A stretch of DNA of 64,000 bases from Methanoplanus sp. FWC-SCC4 (lineage in GTDB: Archaea; Halobacteriota; Methanomicrobia; Methanomicrobiales; Methanomicrobiaceae), in NCBI RefSeq assembly GCF_032878975.1, contig NZ_CP043875.1:1-64000 (forward strand). Direction: 5' to 3'. The position numbers and the translations under genes were made by a program. A model generated the notes under the pieces. It searched no databases. It saw only the letters and a list, made by a program, of their open reading frames with translations, and had not been told where the DNA came from. Positions 9,274-16,943 of the stretch are shown in pieces (position 1 is the first letter of the stretch; every line of letters starts with the position of its first letter).

Positions 9274-10362
9274 TTAGTTGATTTTTTCTTCTTTTTTGAT
9301 TAATTCCGTCTCTAAAATCTTAAAACTTAAATCATATAGAGATTCGGCTAATTCTTTATTTATTTGCAAACCATTATGAACAAATTTGTTTCTTTTTTTG
9401 TTGCACTTACTTAACTTTTCATATTCCTCATCAGAAATACTTCCATAAAGATTTAAAAATTCGATTTTGATATCGCTTGACCACCTGTCAGGATCTTTAA
9501 ATTTTCCTTTTCGCTCAGTTGACATATTTTTCTGATTTATGATTTCCTCAAATCTATTTTTTATATACTGTTCGACAATCAACCAGCTATATAGATAGGA
9601 TTGAGAATATTCTTTATTGTGCAAATGTGTGTAACTCTCAATAAGTGATAACAGAGAATTTGAAAGATTTTGATTATCAAGAGCCTTTTCAAAATCCTGA
9701 ATAATTTCGTACATCTTTTCTAAAGAAATTCCTTTTTTTCTTTGTCCCTGAAAATTTGTGGGTGTGAAGCGTTTCGTATGTGAAATATGCCACTTTAGTC
9801 CTCCCAAGGGCTGACCAAGAACTTCACGATCTTCATATATTTTTGAATGAATTATTTCTGTATTCCTAACTGAAAGCACAGGAAATCCTTTAATAAGAGA
9901 TATTGCGAAAATAAGGTTTAATTTTTTTATTGTCTCCGCTTCTGAAGTGCATTGTAGGATTACAAGGCCGTATTTATCAAAATAACCTTTTTTTCTCCCA
10001 AAAGAAAATTCATGCTCATACATAGGATATTTCCAGGTATTTGGCCCATATAATTTCTCTTCAAAGGATTGTTCAAATGAGTCACCTATGTATAATCCCG
10101 GATAATAATATGCCCCTGCGAAACGGGTAAATCCTTTGTTTTTTATCTCATGAACCGGTAAAGTTTCTCCATTTTTCTCTATGTTTCTTCTCCGAATAGC
10201 CTCTTGTCTGGCCGATTCAATTGAGTCTAAAAGAAGTAATTTTGGTTTGTTTAATGATGCAAGATTTCCATTTATTATACTGTACCAATCCTCATTTCCA
10301 AAAATTGATCCACTGTATTGGCCTTTTTTTATATTGAATTGTTGAACTGTTTCTGAGCTTGT
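9274..10362 (-). CDS. HEPN-like protein, C-terminal part of a frameshifted gene
   Basis: The frame is open from the stop codon at 10363-10365 down to 9274, although the first ATG is only at 10023. The stretch before that ATG reads like normal protein (for example NEDWYSIINGNLASLNKP), so the gene does not truly begin there. The C-terminus (residues about 145-249 of the ATG-started form) is helical and has SYLYSWLIVEQYI followed by RNKFVHNG, the R-x4-H arrangement of HEPN domains, nearest in feel to the Apea-like HEPN group, often RNases of defence or toxin systems. It appears to be the continuation of the gene at 10292-10804; the two frames meet at a 7-A run. Removing one base gives a 509-residue protein. 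A+T content is far above that of flanking genes. Confidence 0.6.
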   Translation of the reverse strand, partial: TSSETVQQFNIKKGQYSGSIFGNEDWYSIINGNLASLNKPKLLLLDSIESARQEAIRRRNIEKNGETLPVHEIKNKGFTRFAGAYYYPGLYIGDSFEQSFEEKLYGPNTWKYPMYEHEFSFGRKKGYFDKYGLVILQCTSEAETIKKLNLIFAISLIKGFPVLSVRNTEIIHSKIYEDREVLGQPLGGLKWHISHTKRFTPTNFQGQRKKGISLEKMYEIIQDFEKALDNQNLSNSLLSLIESYTHLHNKEYSQSYLYSWLIVEQYIKNRFEEIINQKNMSTERKGKFKDPDRWSSDIKIEFLNLYGSISDEEYEKLSKCNKKRNKFVHNGLQINKELAESLYDLSFKILETELIKKEEKIN

Positions 10363-10804
10363 TCAATAAATCATAAAAGGGGTTCACAAAAAGATCTGAA
10401 TATTTGTTTTCCTGATTTCCTGCATCAAAGTCCAGTTCGATAAAGAAAGAATCGTTTTCTGATTTTTTGTATCTGGCTTTTCTTTTCCATCTGGGTTCAT
10501 CCATGATCTTGATAACCTCGGATTCAAGCTCATAACCCTGATAAGGCCCGTTAATTATTACTTCCTGATCTTTCCTTTCCGGATCATGAAATATCACAAC
10601 AAGTTGAAATTCGGTGGGATTAGATACCCAAAAAATTTCTATCTGGCAGGGAGCTAATAAAGAAAGAGATTTTTGTATACAGGATTGTTCTAGAGGATCA
10701 AGAGAATCATATTCCTTCCTGAACATGTGGATAGTTTCTTTGCACCATTTTTCAAGTTCATTAACTTTCTGTTCTTTTGATTTATCCGTTATTTCCATAT
10801 CCAC
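10292..10804 (-). CDS. N-terminal part of the same frameshifted HEPN-like gene
   Basis: This 170-residue frame starts with ATG at 10804 and encodes a helical N-terminus followed by a mixed alpha/beta domain that I do not recognise (QIEIFWVSNPTEF, FFIELDFDAGN). Its last residues after the poly-A tract at 10324-10330 (minus strand A7) look random and end quickly at 10292, while the other frame continues as good protein to 9274. The pieces join if one A is dropped from the run. That may be a real inactivating or phase-variable indel, a +1 translational frameshift, or a sequencing error. Its neighbour across a 427-base A+T-rich gap is a divergent nuclease-like gene. Confidence 0.55.
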   Translation of the reverse strand: MDMEITDKSKEQKVNELEKWCKETIHMFRKEYDSLDPLEQSCIQKSLSLLAPCQIEIFWVSNPTEFQLVVIFHDPERKDQEVIINGPYQGYELESEVIKIMDEPRWKRKARYKKSENDSFFIELDFDAGNQENKYSDLFVNPFYDLLNKLRNSSTIQYKKRPIQWINFWK

Positions 10805-11231
10805 TTATCATTCCCCATATTATTAGTTGAATATAAGAGACAAAATAGGAAATGGTTTGTGCCATATAGTAAATTAAGTTTTATTTTATTTTGAATGATT
10901 TATGCTTCTAAAATATCCACAATGAGGATATTTTAAAGATAGTATTTCTAAATCTCTAAAATTATCAAATTCTATTTTAGAATTATCTGATGAATTGGGG
11001 TAAAGTGATAAACTTAAATTTTTAGACTTTTAAAAATTATTTTTTTACTAAATTTTGTAATATTTATATAATTAATCAAAAAAGTGATAGTAGAATATAT
11101 ATTGGAATTTTGGTATAAGTTATATTGATTGAGGAGAATTATCATAATCATATTAAGTTGAATTTATATTATATGTCTCTAATACAAAGAAATAAAGCCC
11201 AAAGATCACCAACAAAAAATTTTACTATCTG
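10805..11231. other. A+T-rich divergent intergenic region, no gene seen
   Basis: This 427-base gap separates the HEPN-like gene (minus) from the nuclease-like operon (plus). It is extremely rich in A and T, with several TATA-like words such as TATTTATATA at 11061-11070, and multiple stops in all frames. It presumably carries the divergent promoters. I see no strong hairpin, tRNA or repeat in it. Confidence 0.5.
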
Positions 11232-11741
11232 ATGTTTATGAGAGAGAGATCCCACGAAAAAGGAAAAAATTACCAGAAAAAAGTAAAAAAATGGTTATAT
11301 GGGCGCCCATTTTTAGGATATGAATCTGATGTATTTGGAGATGCATATGATGTGTCTAATTATGCAACCTGCATTGGGGAAATGGGGTATGATATTTCTA
11401 TGTGCCTTAAAAAAAATGAAGAAGCCAAAAAAATCCTGTACATAGAATGTAAGTATCGTGATGAACTTTCGGGTAGCATAAATACTGATTTTCATGGATT
11501 TTTGCTAAATTCATATAATGCATTTTCAAGTGCAAAAAGTGATCAAGCTGATGCAGCCCAATTCTGTTTTATTAGTAATATTCCTCCAACAAAGTTGCAT
11601 CAATTTTTTAAGGACTCTCAAAGTTACACCATTGAACAATTTAAGAAAAAAGGCATTGAATTTGATGAACAAAAATTCCGTAGATTTGTTGATCGAATTC
11701 ATGTATTAATATTGTCTAAAACAATATTGGGGTTAGAATAA
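11232..11741 (+). CDS. PD-(D/E)XK restriction-endonuclease-like protein (predicted)
   Basis: A 169-residue basic protein. The N-terminal helix HEKGKNYQKKVKKWL resembles the first helix of restriction-endonuclease-like nucleases, and the following strands carry an aspartate in GYDISMCL and the pair E-x-K in LYIECKYRDE, spaced as the D...E-x-K active site of the PD-(D/E)XK fold. The C-terminal half resembles the mixed alpha/beta end of such domains. A DNA-cleaving role is therefore plausible but not shown. The gene is the first of two, overlapping the next by one base (TAATG), and has the same high A+T content as the HEPN-like gene. The start could also be the ATG two codons later. Confidence 0.55.
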   Translation: MFMRERSHEKGKNYQKKVKKWLYGRPFLGYESDVFGDAYDVSNYATCIGEMGYDISMCLKKNEEAKKILYIECKYRDELSGSINTDFHGFLLNSYNAFSSAKSDQADAAQFCFISNIPPTKLHQFFKDSQSYTIEQFKKKGIEFDEQKFRRFVDRIHVLILSKTILGLE

Positions 11742-12322
11742 TGGGATTAAATATTAGAAGAGTTGATTTTTCAGACTGGATAATTCAGACAATTCCAAAA
11801 AAGGAACGTCAGATCTTAGTTGATCTTATTAGCCAAAATATCGAAGGTTATTATTCTGGAAAATTTCCTTATGATGGGGATGATGAATATCCACGAATAG
11901 GTAGTTATGGTTCTTACAATATTTTTAGAACATGCCTGCAGATTTTAACTGGTGAGTCTATGGAGATAGATTCAGATTATATGGATGAATATGATATCTG
12001 GGCAGTCAATTACTTCAAGGAAAATCTCAATATAAAACCAGTTAAGATTCCATACGTCAATCATATCCTTAGAACAGGAGATTGTGATACTATATTACTT
12101 CCAATATTATTCGATGAACCATTTGAATATAATGACTATTTTTTCGGGAGTTCTTATGGATATATAATAGTATTGGAACATCTTGAAAAATTACTAAATT
12201 TTAATTTATCCGAGCCTGAGGAATTAAGCGAATCTAATCCGTTGATAACATCAAAAAATATTGCGAAGATTATATACAAATTTTTAAAAGAGAAACCTGA
12301 TGTTTCAGTTGAATTCTGTTAA
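11741..12322 (+). CDS. unknown acidic protein, partner of the nuclease-like gene
   Basis: I do not recognise this 193-residue acidic protein. Visible features are an acidic, aromatic-rich middle (EYPRIGSYGSYNIF, then MDEYDIWAVNYF), a GDCDTILLPILFDEPF segment and a helical C-terminus. The start codon overlaps the stop of the nuclease-like gene by one base, so the two are translated together. An acidic small protein coupled to a nuclease could be an immunity or regulatory partner, but this is inference. Its 3' end overlaps the convergent tfuA gene by 18 bases, which marks the right border of the A+T-rich island. Confidence 0.5.
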   Translation: MGLNIRRVDFSDWIIQTIPKKERQILVDLISQNIEGYYSGKFPYDGDDEYPRIGSYGSYNIFRTCLQILTGESMEIDSDYMDEYDIWAVNYFKENLNIKPVKIPYVNHILRTGDCDTILLPILFDEPFEYNDYFFGSSYGYIIVLEHLEKLLNFNLSEPEELSESNPLITSKNIAKIIYKFLKEKPDVSVEFC

Positions 12323-12991
12323 AGTATTATTTCTTTTAAGCATTTCCCCAACAACCCTCAAAAGCTCCTTTGCATCCTTCTCCTTCTGCGAAAACGAATG
12401 CTCCTTCAGGTACCCCGAAAGCCTCTCAAAAGTCTCAACGGAAATCAGACCTTCGGCTTTGGCAGTCTTTAAAACTTTTCTGTAAGTCCTATTTGGGTAA
12501 TAAATCCCCGATGCAGTCTTAATTAAAACATCCCGCTCTTTTTTTGAGATAACACCTGCAAAAACGGCACTCTCAAGATTAATCCTGATGTCAACAAGTG
12601 CATCAGACACAGCCTCGTCTGTGAACGGATCACAGGCAAGTGCAACCTCATCGTCTGACTCGATAACTCCGTCCCTGAACATCTCAAAGACTCTCCCAAC
12701 ACCTGTCATCCCGAACGGCTCAAGCTCACAGGCACGAAGGGCACCCATCGAAGACGAGCCGTATACCTTTATTCCTGACTTTAAAAGCTTTAAAATCTCG
12801 CGGTGGCCGACAGAACAGTCCTGAAAAAAAAGTCCGTCGATGATGCAGACAACTTTTGGCTTATCCAAAACTGCCTTTTCAAGATCGCCTCTTTTTACAG
12901 GCGGACGGAATTCTGCAACAGAGGGGGAAAGAATCTCCTCTGCCTCATCTCTTCTCAGACTTGGCCCTAAGTACACGATTACGTCTGGCAC
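12305..12991 (-). CDS. tfuA: TfuA-like McrA-glycine thioamidation protein
   Basis: TfuA works with YcaO to convert a glycine in the active-site peptide of methyl-coenzyme M reductase to thioglycine. In studied YcaO-TfuA pairs, TfuA is reported to release sulfide from a thiocarboxylated ThiS-like carrier. The core reads VIVYLGPSL at the start, then VVCIIDGLFFQ, SGIKVYGSSSMGALRACEL and a C-terminal helical part, the standard TfuA layout. The open frame runs up to 13078; the GTG at 12991 lies just before the first strand with GGGGAG upstream, whereas ATG 13018 is an alternative. Either start overlaps the end of ycaO, so translation is coupled. Confidence 0.85.
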   Translation of the reverse strand: MPDVIVYLGPSLRRDEAEEILSPSVAEFRPPVKRGDLEKAVLDKPKVVCIIDGLFFQDCSVGHREILKLLKSGIKVYGSSSMGALRACELEPFGMTGVGRVFEMFRDGVIESDDEVALACDPFTDEAVSDALVDIRINLESAVFAGVISKKERDVLIKTASGIYYPNRTYRKVLKTAKAEGLISVETFERLSGYLKEHSFSQKEKDAKELLRVVGEMLKRNNTLTEFN

Positions 12992-14171
12992 TTCTGCATC
13001 TCTCCCCTGCACGTTCATTGTCCATCGCAAACGTCTCAAGTCCGGGGACTGTGACACGGACAACAGGCACGGATACATCCGGCATTGTCAGATCGTTTAC
13101 GATAATCCTGTCAAGGCCGGACTTTTGGAGTTTCTCAGAAACATAATTAATGTCTTTTAGGAAATCATCGGAGACGAACTCATCAAACTCTGAAAAGTCC
13201 TTTGAGTCGGCTTTGTCAAACCACTTTTTGTTAAGCCTCTTTGTCCTCTCGTATCCGATCTGTTTCCTAAAGTCCGCCTCTGTCGTATCCTCCCTTGCAC
13301 CGTGAATCTGTGTTGCCCTGCTCTGTGCAACCTCGGTAATCGCCCGCATTGCCGCAATAACCGGTGAAACATGTGTTCCCATTCCGATGCAGAGAAGCGA
13401 GGGGTCTTTAAGCCTGACATCATCCGCAACGGCGGCAACTGTTGGAATGCCGTTGTCGCTTGTGATATCCCTTAAAATCAGCTCAACCTCGTTCTCCGAA
13501 AACGCATCAATCATGGAGTTAAGCTGATCGTTCCCGATGTTTTCAATAACAGGCCCGGCATACCCGGAAGCCTCCACAAGTGACCAGGCATCACGTTCAA
13601 CAACCTCGCAGAGTCCGTGAAAAGTCGCCTCCTCAACAGTATTGCCCGAAGCTATCCCGTTTGTGCTTGTCCTGAAAAACCTGGCAGTCCCGTGCGGAAC
13701 CGGGTGGAAAACAGCGTGTGCCGGGACATAGACCTCCTCCTCATTAACAATGTCAAAGCCCCTGTGCCAGGGAATTTTGGTATCGGGATCAACACCGTTT
13801 GGAAGAATAAGATCAGAAGGGTTCACCGCCTCCGCCTCTCCGAGCTCGGAGAACCTGCCCGTTATCAGTTCCCTCTCATTAATCTCGGCAGAATATCTCT
13901 CGATACCCTCCATAATGGCAGACACCCTTGCCGCTGTCGGCGTCGCACCTTTTCCGTTGTAAACCGATATTGCACCATCAGCCGCTCCCGGACGGATGCA
14001 GGAGAACACCGGAATATTGAGCCTGTCAAGACCTGTGATGTCTGCAACCCTTGTGATACCGCAGCTTCTTGCAACCGGTGACACTATCTCAAGTGTCTCC
14101 TCGGGTGATTTTGTTCTGTGGGTCTCTTTAGTATAGTTTTTTTTGCAGTTCTGAAGTCTTATGCATGCCAG
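12945..14171 (-). CDS. ycaO: YcaO-type McrA-glycine thioamidation protein
   Basis: YcaO uses ATP to activate a peptide backbone amide; the methanogen form installs thioglycine in McrA. ATP-binding signatures are visible: SAIMEGIERYSAE, TFHGLCEVVERDAW and TEVAQSRATQIHGARED. The first in-frame GTG (14084) would omit conserved sequence: the frame stays open upstream to 14187 and encodes KKNYTKETHRTKSPEETLE, matching the usual N-terminus. A CTG at 14171 with GGGAGG before it would give 408 residues, close to family size. Alternatively the ATG at 14166 in another frame could be the start if the 8-A run (14137-14144) had one base fewer. The start overlaps the end of moaE. Confidence 0.88.
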   Translation of the reverse strand: MACIRLQNCKKNYTKETHRTKSPEETLEIVSPVARSCGITRVADITGLDRLNIPVFSCIRPGAADGAISVYNGKGATPTAARVSAIMEGIERYSAEINERELITGRFSELGEAEAVNPSDLILPNGVDPDTKIPWHRGFDIVNEEEVYVPAHAVFHPVPHGTARFFRTSTNGIASGNTVEEATFHGLCEVVERDAWSLVEASGYAGPVIENIGNDQLNSMIDAFSENEVELILRDITSDNGIPTVAAVADDVRLKDPSLLCIGMGTHVSPVIAAMRAITEVAQSRATQIHGAREDTTEADFRKQIGYERTKRLNKKWFDKADSKDFSEFDEFVSDDFLKDINYVSEKLQKSGLDRIIVNDLTMPDVSVPVVRVTVPGLETFAMDNERAGERCRSARRNRVLRAKSEKR

Positions 14172-14557
14172 TGTTCTTTCCCTCCCTCAGATATGTCTTT
14201 CTTCCAGATTGGTACATAATGTTTTATCTCTTCAAGGATATAGCGGCAACCATCAAATGCCTCCGGTCTGTGTCCCGCTCCGACAACGATAACTAAAATT
14301 GTGTCTTCTACTTTTAAAAGTCCGTTTCTGTGAATGATGTCGACAGAATTCAGTGAAAACTTTTCCGTTGCGGCCTTTGCAATATTTTCCATATCAGATA
14401 TTGCAACCTCATCGAACGACTCAAATTCTATCGCCTCCATACCGTCGTCCCTGACAGTGCCGACAAATATTACAATTCCACCTGTTCTCGGGTCCTTTGC
14501 ATCCTTCAAAAGCTGTGCAACATCAATATCCTCTCTTGTTATCGCAATAATTCCCAT
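14159..14557 (-). CDS. moaE: molybdopterin synthase catalytic subunit
   Basis: MoaE is the large subunit of molybdopterin synthase, which inserts two sulfurs into cyclic pyranopterin monophosphate using thiocarboxylated MoaD. Typical elements are GGIVIFVGTVRD near residue 25, a conserved IIHRNGLLKVED and VGAGHRPEAFDGCRYILEEI, with a C-terminal IWKKDISEGG that carries the active-site lysine pattern. The ATG at 14557 follows AGGAGG at ideal spacing, so the longer frame from 14602 is not used (132 residues). It lies directly after moaD and overlaps ycaO. Confidence 0.9.
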   Translation of the reverse strand: MGIIAITREDIDVAQLLKDAKDPRTGGIVIFVGTVRDDGMEAIEFESFDEVAISDMENIAKAATEKFSLNSVDIIHRNGLLKVEDTILVIVVGAGHRPEAFDGCRYILEEIKHYVPIWKKDISEGGKEHWHA

Positions 14558-14561
14558 ATTA

Positions 14562-14849
14562 TTATCCTCCTGATACCGGCGGGTACAGGACAATACCGTC
14601 ACCGTCTTTTATTATTATTTTGTCTGCCTCATCAGGGTCGACTCTTTTTTTATTGTGCATTAAAAGGACACTGTCAAGGAATTCCCCGTCATCGTCAAAA
14701 AGTATCTCAAAACCGCCTTTGGTTTCATCGCAGAGTTTTTTAAGGGCATCTTTAAGATAGACTTCACTGCTCTCTTCGAATTCAATTGTTCTGTGGCTTC
14801 CGAATGTTTCCCTGAATCTTGCAAATATTGTAATTTCTGTTTTAATCAT
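14562..14849 (-). CDS. moaD: MoaD/ThiS-family sulfur carrier protein
   Basis: A 95-residue ubiquitin-fold sulfur carrier ending in the diglycine needed for adenylation and thiocarboxylation (PPVSGG). The N-terminal ITIFARFRETFG and the acidic middle are typical of archaeal MoaD. It sits between the E1-like gene and moaE, so it should be activated by that E1 and deliver sulfur to MoaE. Because ycaO and tfuA are in the same overlapping operon, it may also feed McrA thioamidation (inference). Confidence 0.88.
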   Translation of the reverse strand: MIKTEITIFARFRETFGSHRTIEFEESSEVYLKDALKKLCDETKGGFEILFDDDGEFLDSVLLMHNKKRVDPDEADKIIIKDGDGIVLYPPVSGG

Positions 14850-14870
14850 TGGAGATCACCGTTAATATTA

Positions 14871-15587
14871 TCAGATTTTTGAGCATGCGGGACATTTTTC
14901 ATCCCTTAAAAGATGCATCTCGTCAATGGAGGAGGCCCTTCCGTCCCAGATGAGAAGTCTTCCGGCCATCGTTGCGCCGTTTCCGGTAAGAATTCTCACA
15001 GCCTCGTTTGCCTGCATTGTTCCGATAACTCCGGCAGTAGTCCCGACTATCGGAAACTTTTCTTTCGGCGGGATGTTTGGGAATATGCATTCAAGACAGG
15101 GGGTGTGCCCCGGAATAATTGTGGTTGCCTGCCCGTCCCATCCTGATACGGCACCATGAATCAGGGGTATGTTTTTCTCTATCGCCGCACGGTTCAGGAC
15201 ATGTCTTGTCTTAAAGTTGTCAAGACAGTCGATAATCAGATCACACCCAATGGTTAATCCAAGGATATTATCTTTTGACAGCGGCTCGGTGACTGTCATA
15301 ATTTTCACATCGTCATTGAGCCTTTCAAGTGTTTCCCTGGCAGAATCGGTTTTATTACTGTTTATATCGGTTTTTGTATGAAGAAACTGTCTGTTCAGGT
15401 TTGAGAGTGAGACTGTGTCGCAGTCTGCGATGACAAGTCTTTTAATACCTGCAATTGCGAGGTAGACAGCCACCGGGCTTCCGAGTCCTCCGGCGCCTGC
15501 AATGAAGACCTTTGCCTCAGAAAGTCTTTTTTGTCCCTTTTCACCAAAAAGCATTATCTGTCTGTCATACCTGTCACTGAATTTCAT
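14871..15587 (-). CDS. HesA/MoeB/ThiF family E1-like adenylyltransferase
   Basis: A 238-residue E1-like enzyme that adenylates the C-terminal glycine of a sulfur carrier. The dinucleotide-type ATP loop GAGGLGSPVAVYLA is at residues 31-44, followed by LNRQFLH, the DCLDNFKTRHVLN segment and two Cys pairs (CLEC and CPAC) that bind structural zinc. It lacks a rhodanese domain. It is the first gene of the ThiF-MoaD-MoaE-YcaO-TfuA run, 21 bases before moaD, so MoaD is its likely substrate. Confidence 0.88.
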   Translation of the reverse strand: MKFSDRYDRQIMLFGEKGQKRLSEAKVFIAGAGGLGSPVAVYLAIAGIKRLVIADCDTVSLSNLNRQFLHTKTDINSNKTDSARETLERLNDDVKIMTVTEPLSKDNILGLTIGCDLIIDCLDNFKTRHVLNRAAIEKNIPLIHGAVSGWDGQATTIIPGHTPCLECIFPNIPPKEKFPIVGTTAGVIGTMQANEAVRILTGNGATMAGRLLIWDGRASSIDEMHLLRDEKCPACSKI

Positions 15588-15762
15588 ACCGGTTCATCCT
15601 ATATCTTTATGATGAATAAATTTATTCCCTTTTTTTATCCTGCTTTTTTATCCGGCAGAACAATTTTTATGTCTTCTGGTTTTATGTCTCTAACACAAAA
15701 CTGGTATATCATATTTGATAAATTAATATTCACGATTGTGATTAGATATAGGTTGTGATAAA

Positions 15763-16086
15763 ATGAATACGCCGTGCCAGCAGATAGTCTGGGAATTATT
15801 GCCTGCAATTCGTGCCTCTGTTGCAGTTGAACTGGTAAAAAGAGGCATCCCGCAGAAAAAAGCGGCAGAAATGCTTGAGATTGCACCCTCGGCAGTATCA
15901 CAGTATGTCTCCGGAAAAAGAGGATGCAGGGTGGAGTTTTTAGGCGATGCAAAAGAGCTTGTCTCAAAACTTGTTGATGATATAATAGCAGACTCCGCCG
16001 GTGACATCTCTAAGAGAATGTGTGAGATATGCATGGCTTCAAGAGGGGTTGAAGGGAGCTGCGCCGGGGATTCGTGCTCTGACTAA
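15763..16086 (+). CDS. predicted HTH transcriptional regulator with cysteine-rich tail
   Basis: This 107-residue protein has a helix-turn-helix of the archaeal COG2522 type (QKKAAEMLEIAPSAVSQYVSG, residues about 31-50) and a C-terminal cluster of cysteines (CEIC followed by CAGDSC). The cysteines could bind zinc, an Fe-S cluster or sense redox state. The gene is 45 bases before larE on the same strand and diverges from the ThiF operon, so it may control either, but no operator can be identified. Confidence 0.75.
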   Translation: MNTPCQQIVWELLPAIRASVAVELVKRGIPQKKAAEMLEIAPSAVSQYVSGKRGCRVEFLGDAKELVSKLVDDIIADSAGDISKRMCEICMASRGVEGSCAGDSCSD

Positions 16087-16130
16087 AATAAATCAAAAGA
16101 TAATTTAATTTTAAACACAGGTGTTCTCTT

Positions 16131-16931
16131 TTGTCATCCTTAAAAAACCGTCTTGAAAGGCTGAAATCCTTTATAATTGATAAACAGAGTCTTCTGGTGT
16201 CATATTCCGGAGGAGTTGACAGCACCCTTCTGGCGGTTGTTGCGCATGAGGTTTTAGGGGATAAGATGTCATGTGCGATTATTAAGAGTCCTCTTATGCC
16301 AAAAGCTGAGTTTTCAGATGCCCTCCTGGTTATAAATGATCTGAATATTCCCTGTAATGTTCTAAACTCCGGAATTCTCGCAGATTACGATTTTATAAAA
16401 AACCAAAAAGACCGTTGCTATGTCTGCAAGAAGAAAAACTCAAAACTTCTATTTAATGAGGCCAAAAGGCAGGGGCTGACATCTGTTGCAGATGGCACAA
16501 ACTTTTCCGATACAAAAGTATTCCGTCCCGGGTTTCAGGCAGGAAAGGAAGCCGGTATTGCTCATCCCTTTGTGGATGCGGAGATCACAAAAGATGATGT
16601 CAGGGAACTTGCCCGTCAATATAATCTTAAAAATGCAGAAAAACCATCCGCCTCATGCCTTGTAACAAGGTTTTCCTACGGCAGCGTAATCTCTCCGGAG
16701 ATGCTTTCTGCGGTTGAAGAAGCTGAGGATTTTATCAAATCCTTTGGCTGCGGACAGGTCAGGGTAAGATGCCACGGATATATTGCACGAATAGAGGTGG
16801 ACCCGGGCGACATGGGCATAATTCTAGAAAAAAGAGAGGAAATTTCAGAAAATCTGAAAAAATCAGGTTTTTTGTATGCAACACTCGATCTGGACGGATT
16901 TGTAAGCGGAAGTATGGACAGGGAGATTTAA
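16131..16931 (+). CDS. larE: ATP-dependent sacrificial sulfur transferase LarE family
   Basis: LarE proteins are PP-loop ATP pyrophosphatases that donate sulfur, in lactate racemase maturation to a nickel-pincer cofactor. The PP-loop SYSGGVDSTLLA starts near residue 24, CYVCKKKN and SASCLVTRF hold the cysteines, one at the position used as sacrificial sulfur donor in characterised LarE. Length (266) is normal. The start is a TTG at 16131 after AGGTG. No larA, larB or larC is in the window, so its acceptor here is unknown and may differ from lactate racemase. It likely forms an operon with the HTH gene. Confidence 0.85.
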   Translation: MSSLKNRLERLKSFIIDKQSLLVSYSGGVDSTLLAVVAHEVLGDKMSCAIIKSPLMPKAEFSDALLVINDLNIPCNVLNSGILADYDFIKNQKDRCYVCKKKNSKLLFNEAKRQGLTSVADGTNFSDTKVFRPGFQAGKEAGIAHPFVDAEITKDDVRELARQYNLKNAEKPSASCLVTRFSYGSVISPEMLSAVEEAEDFIKSFGCGQVRVRCHGYIARIEVDPGDMGIILEKREEISENLKKSGFLYATLDLDGFVSGSMDREI

Positions 16932-16943
16932 TCTCTGTCCGCG

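Noticed and set aside
12305-12322. Convergent overlap taken as a sign of a mis-called gene
   Set aside because: Both genes are supported independently; an 18-base tail overlap is compatible with insertion of the A+T-rich island next to tfuA.
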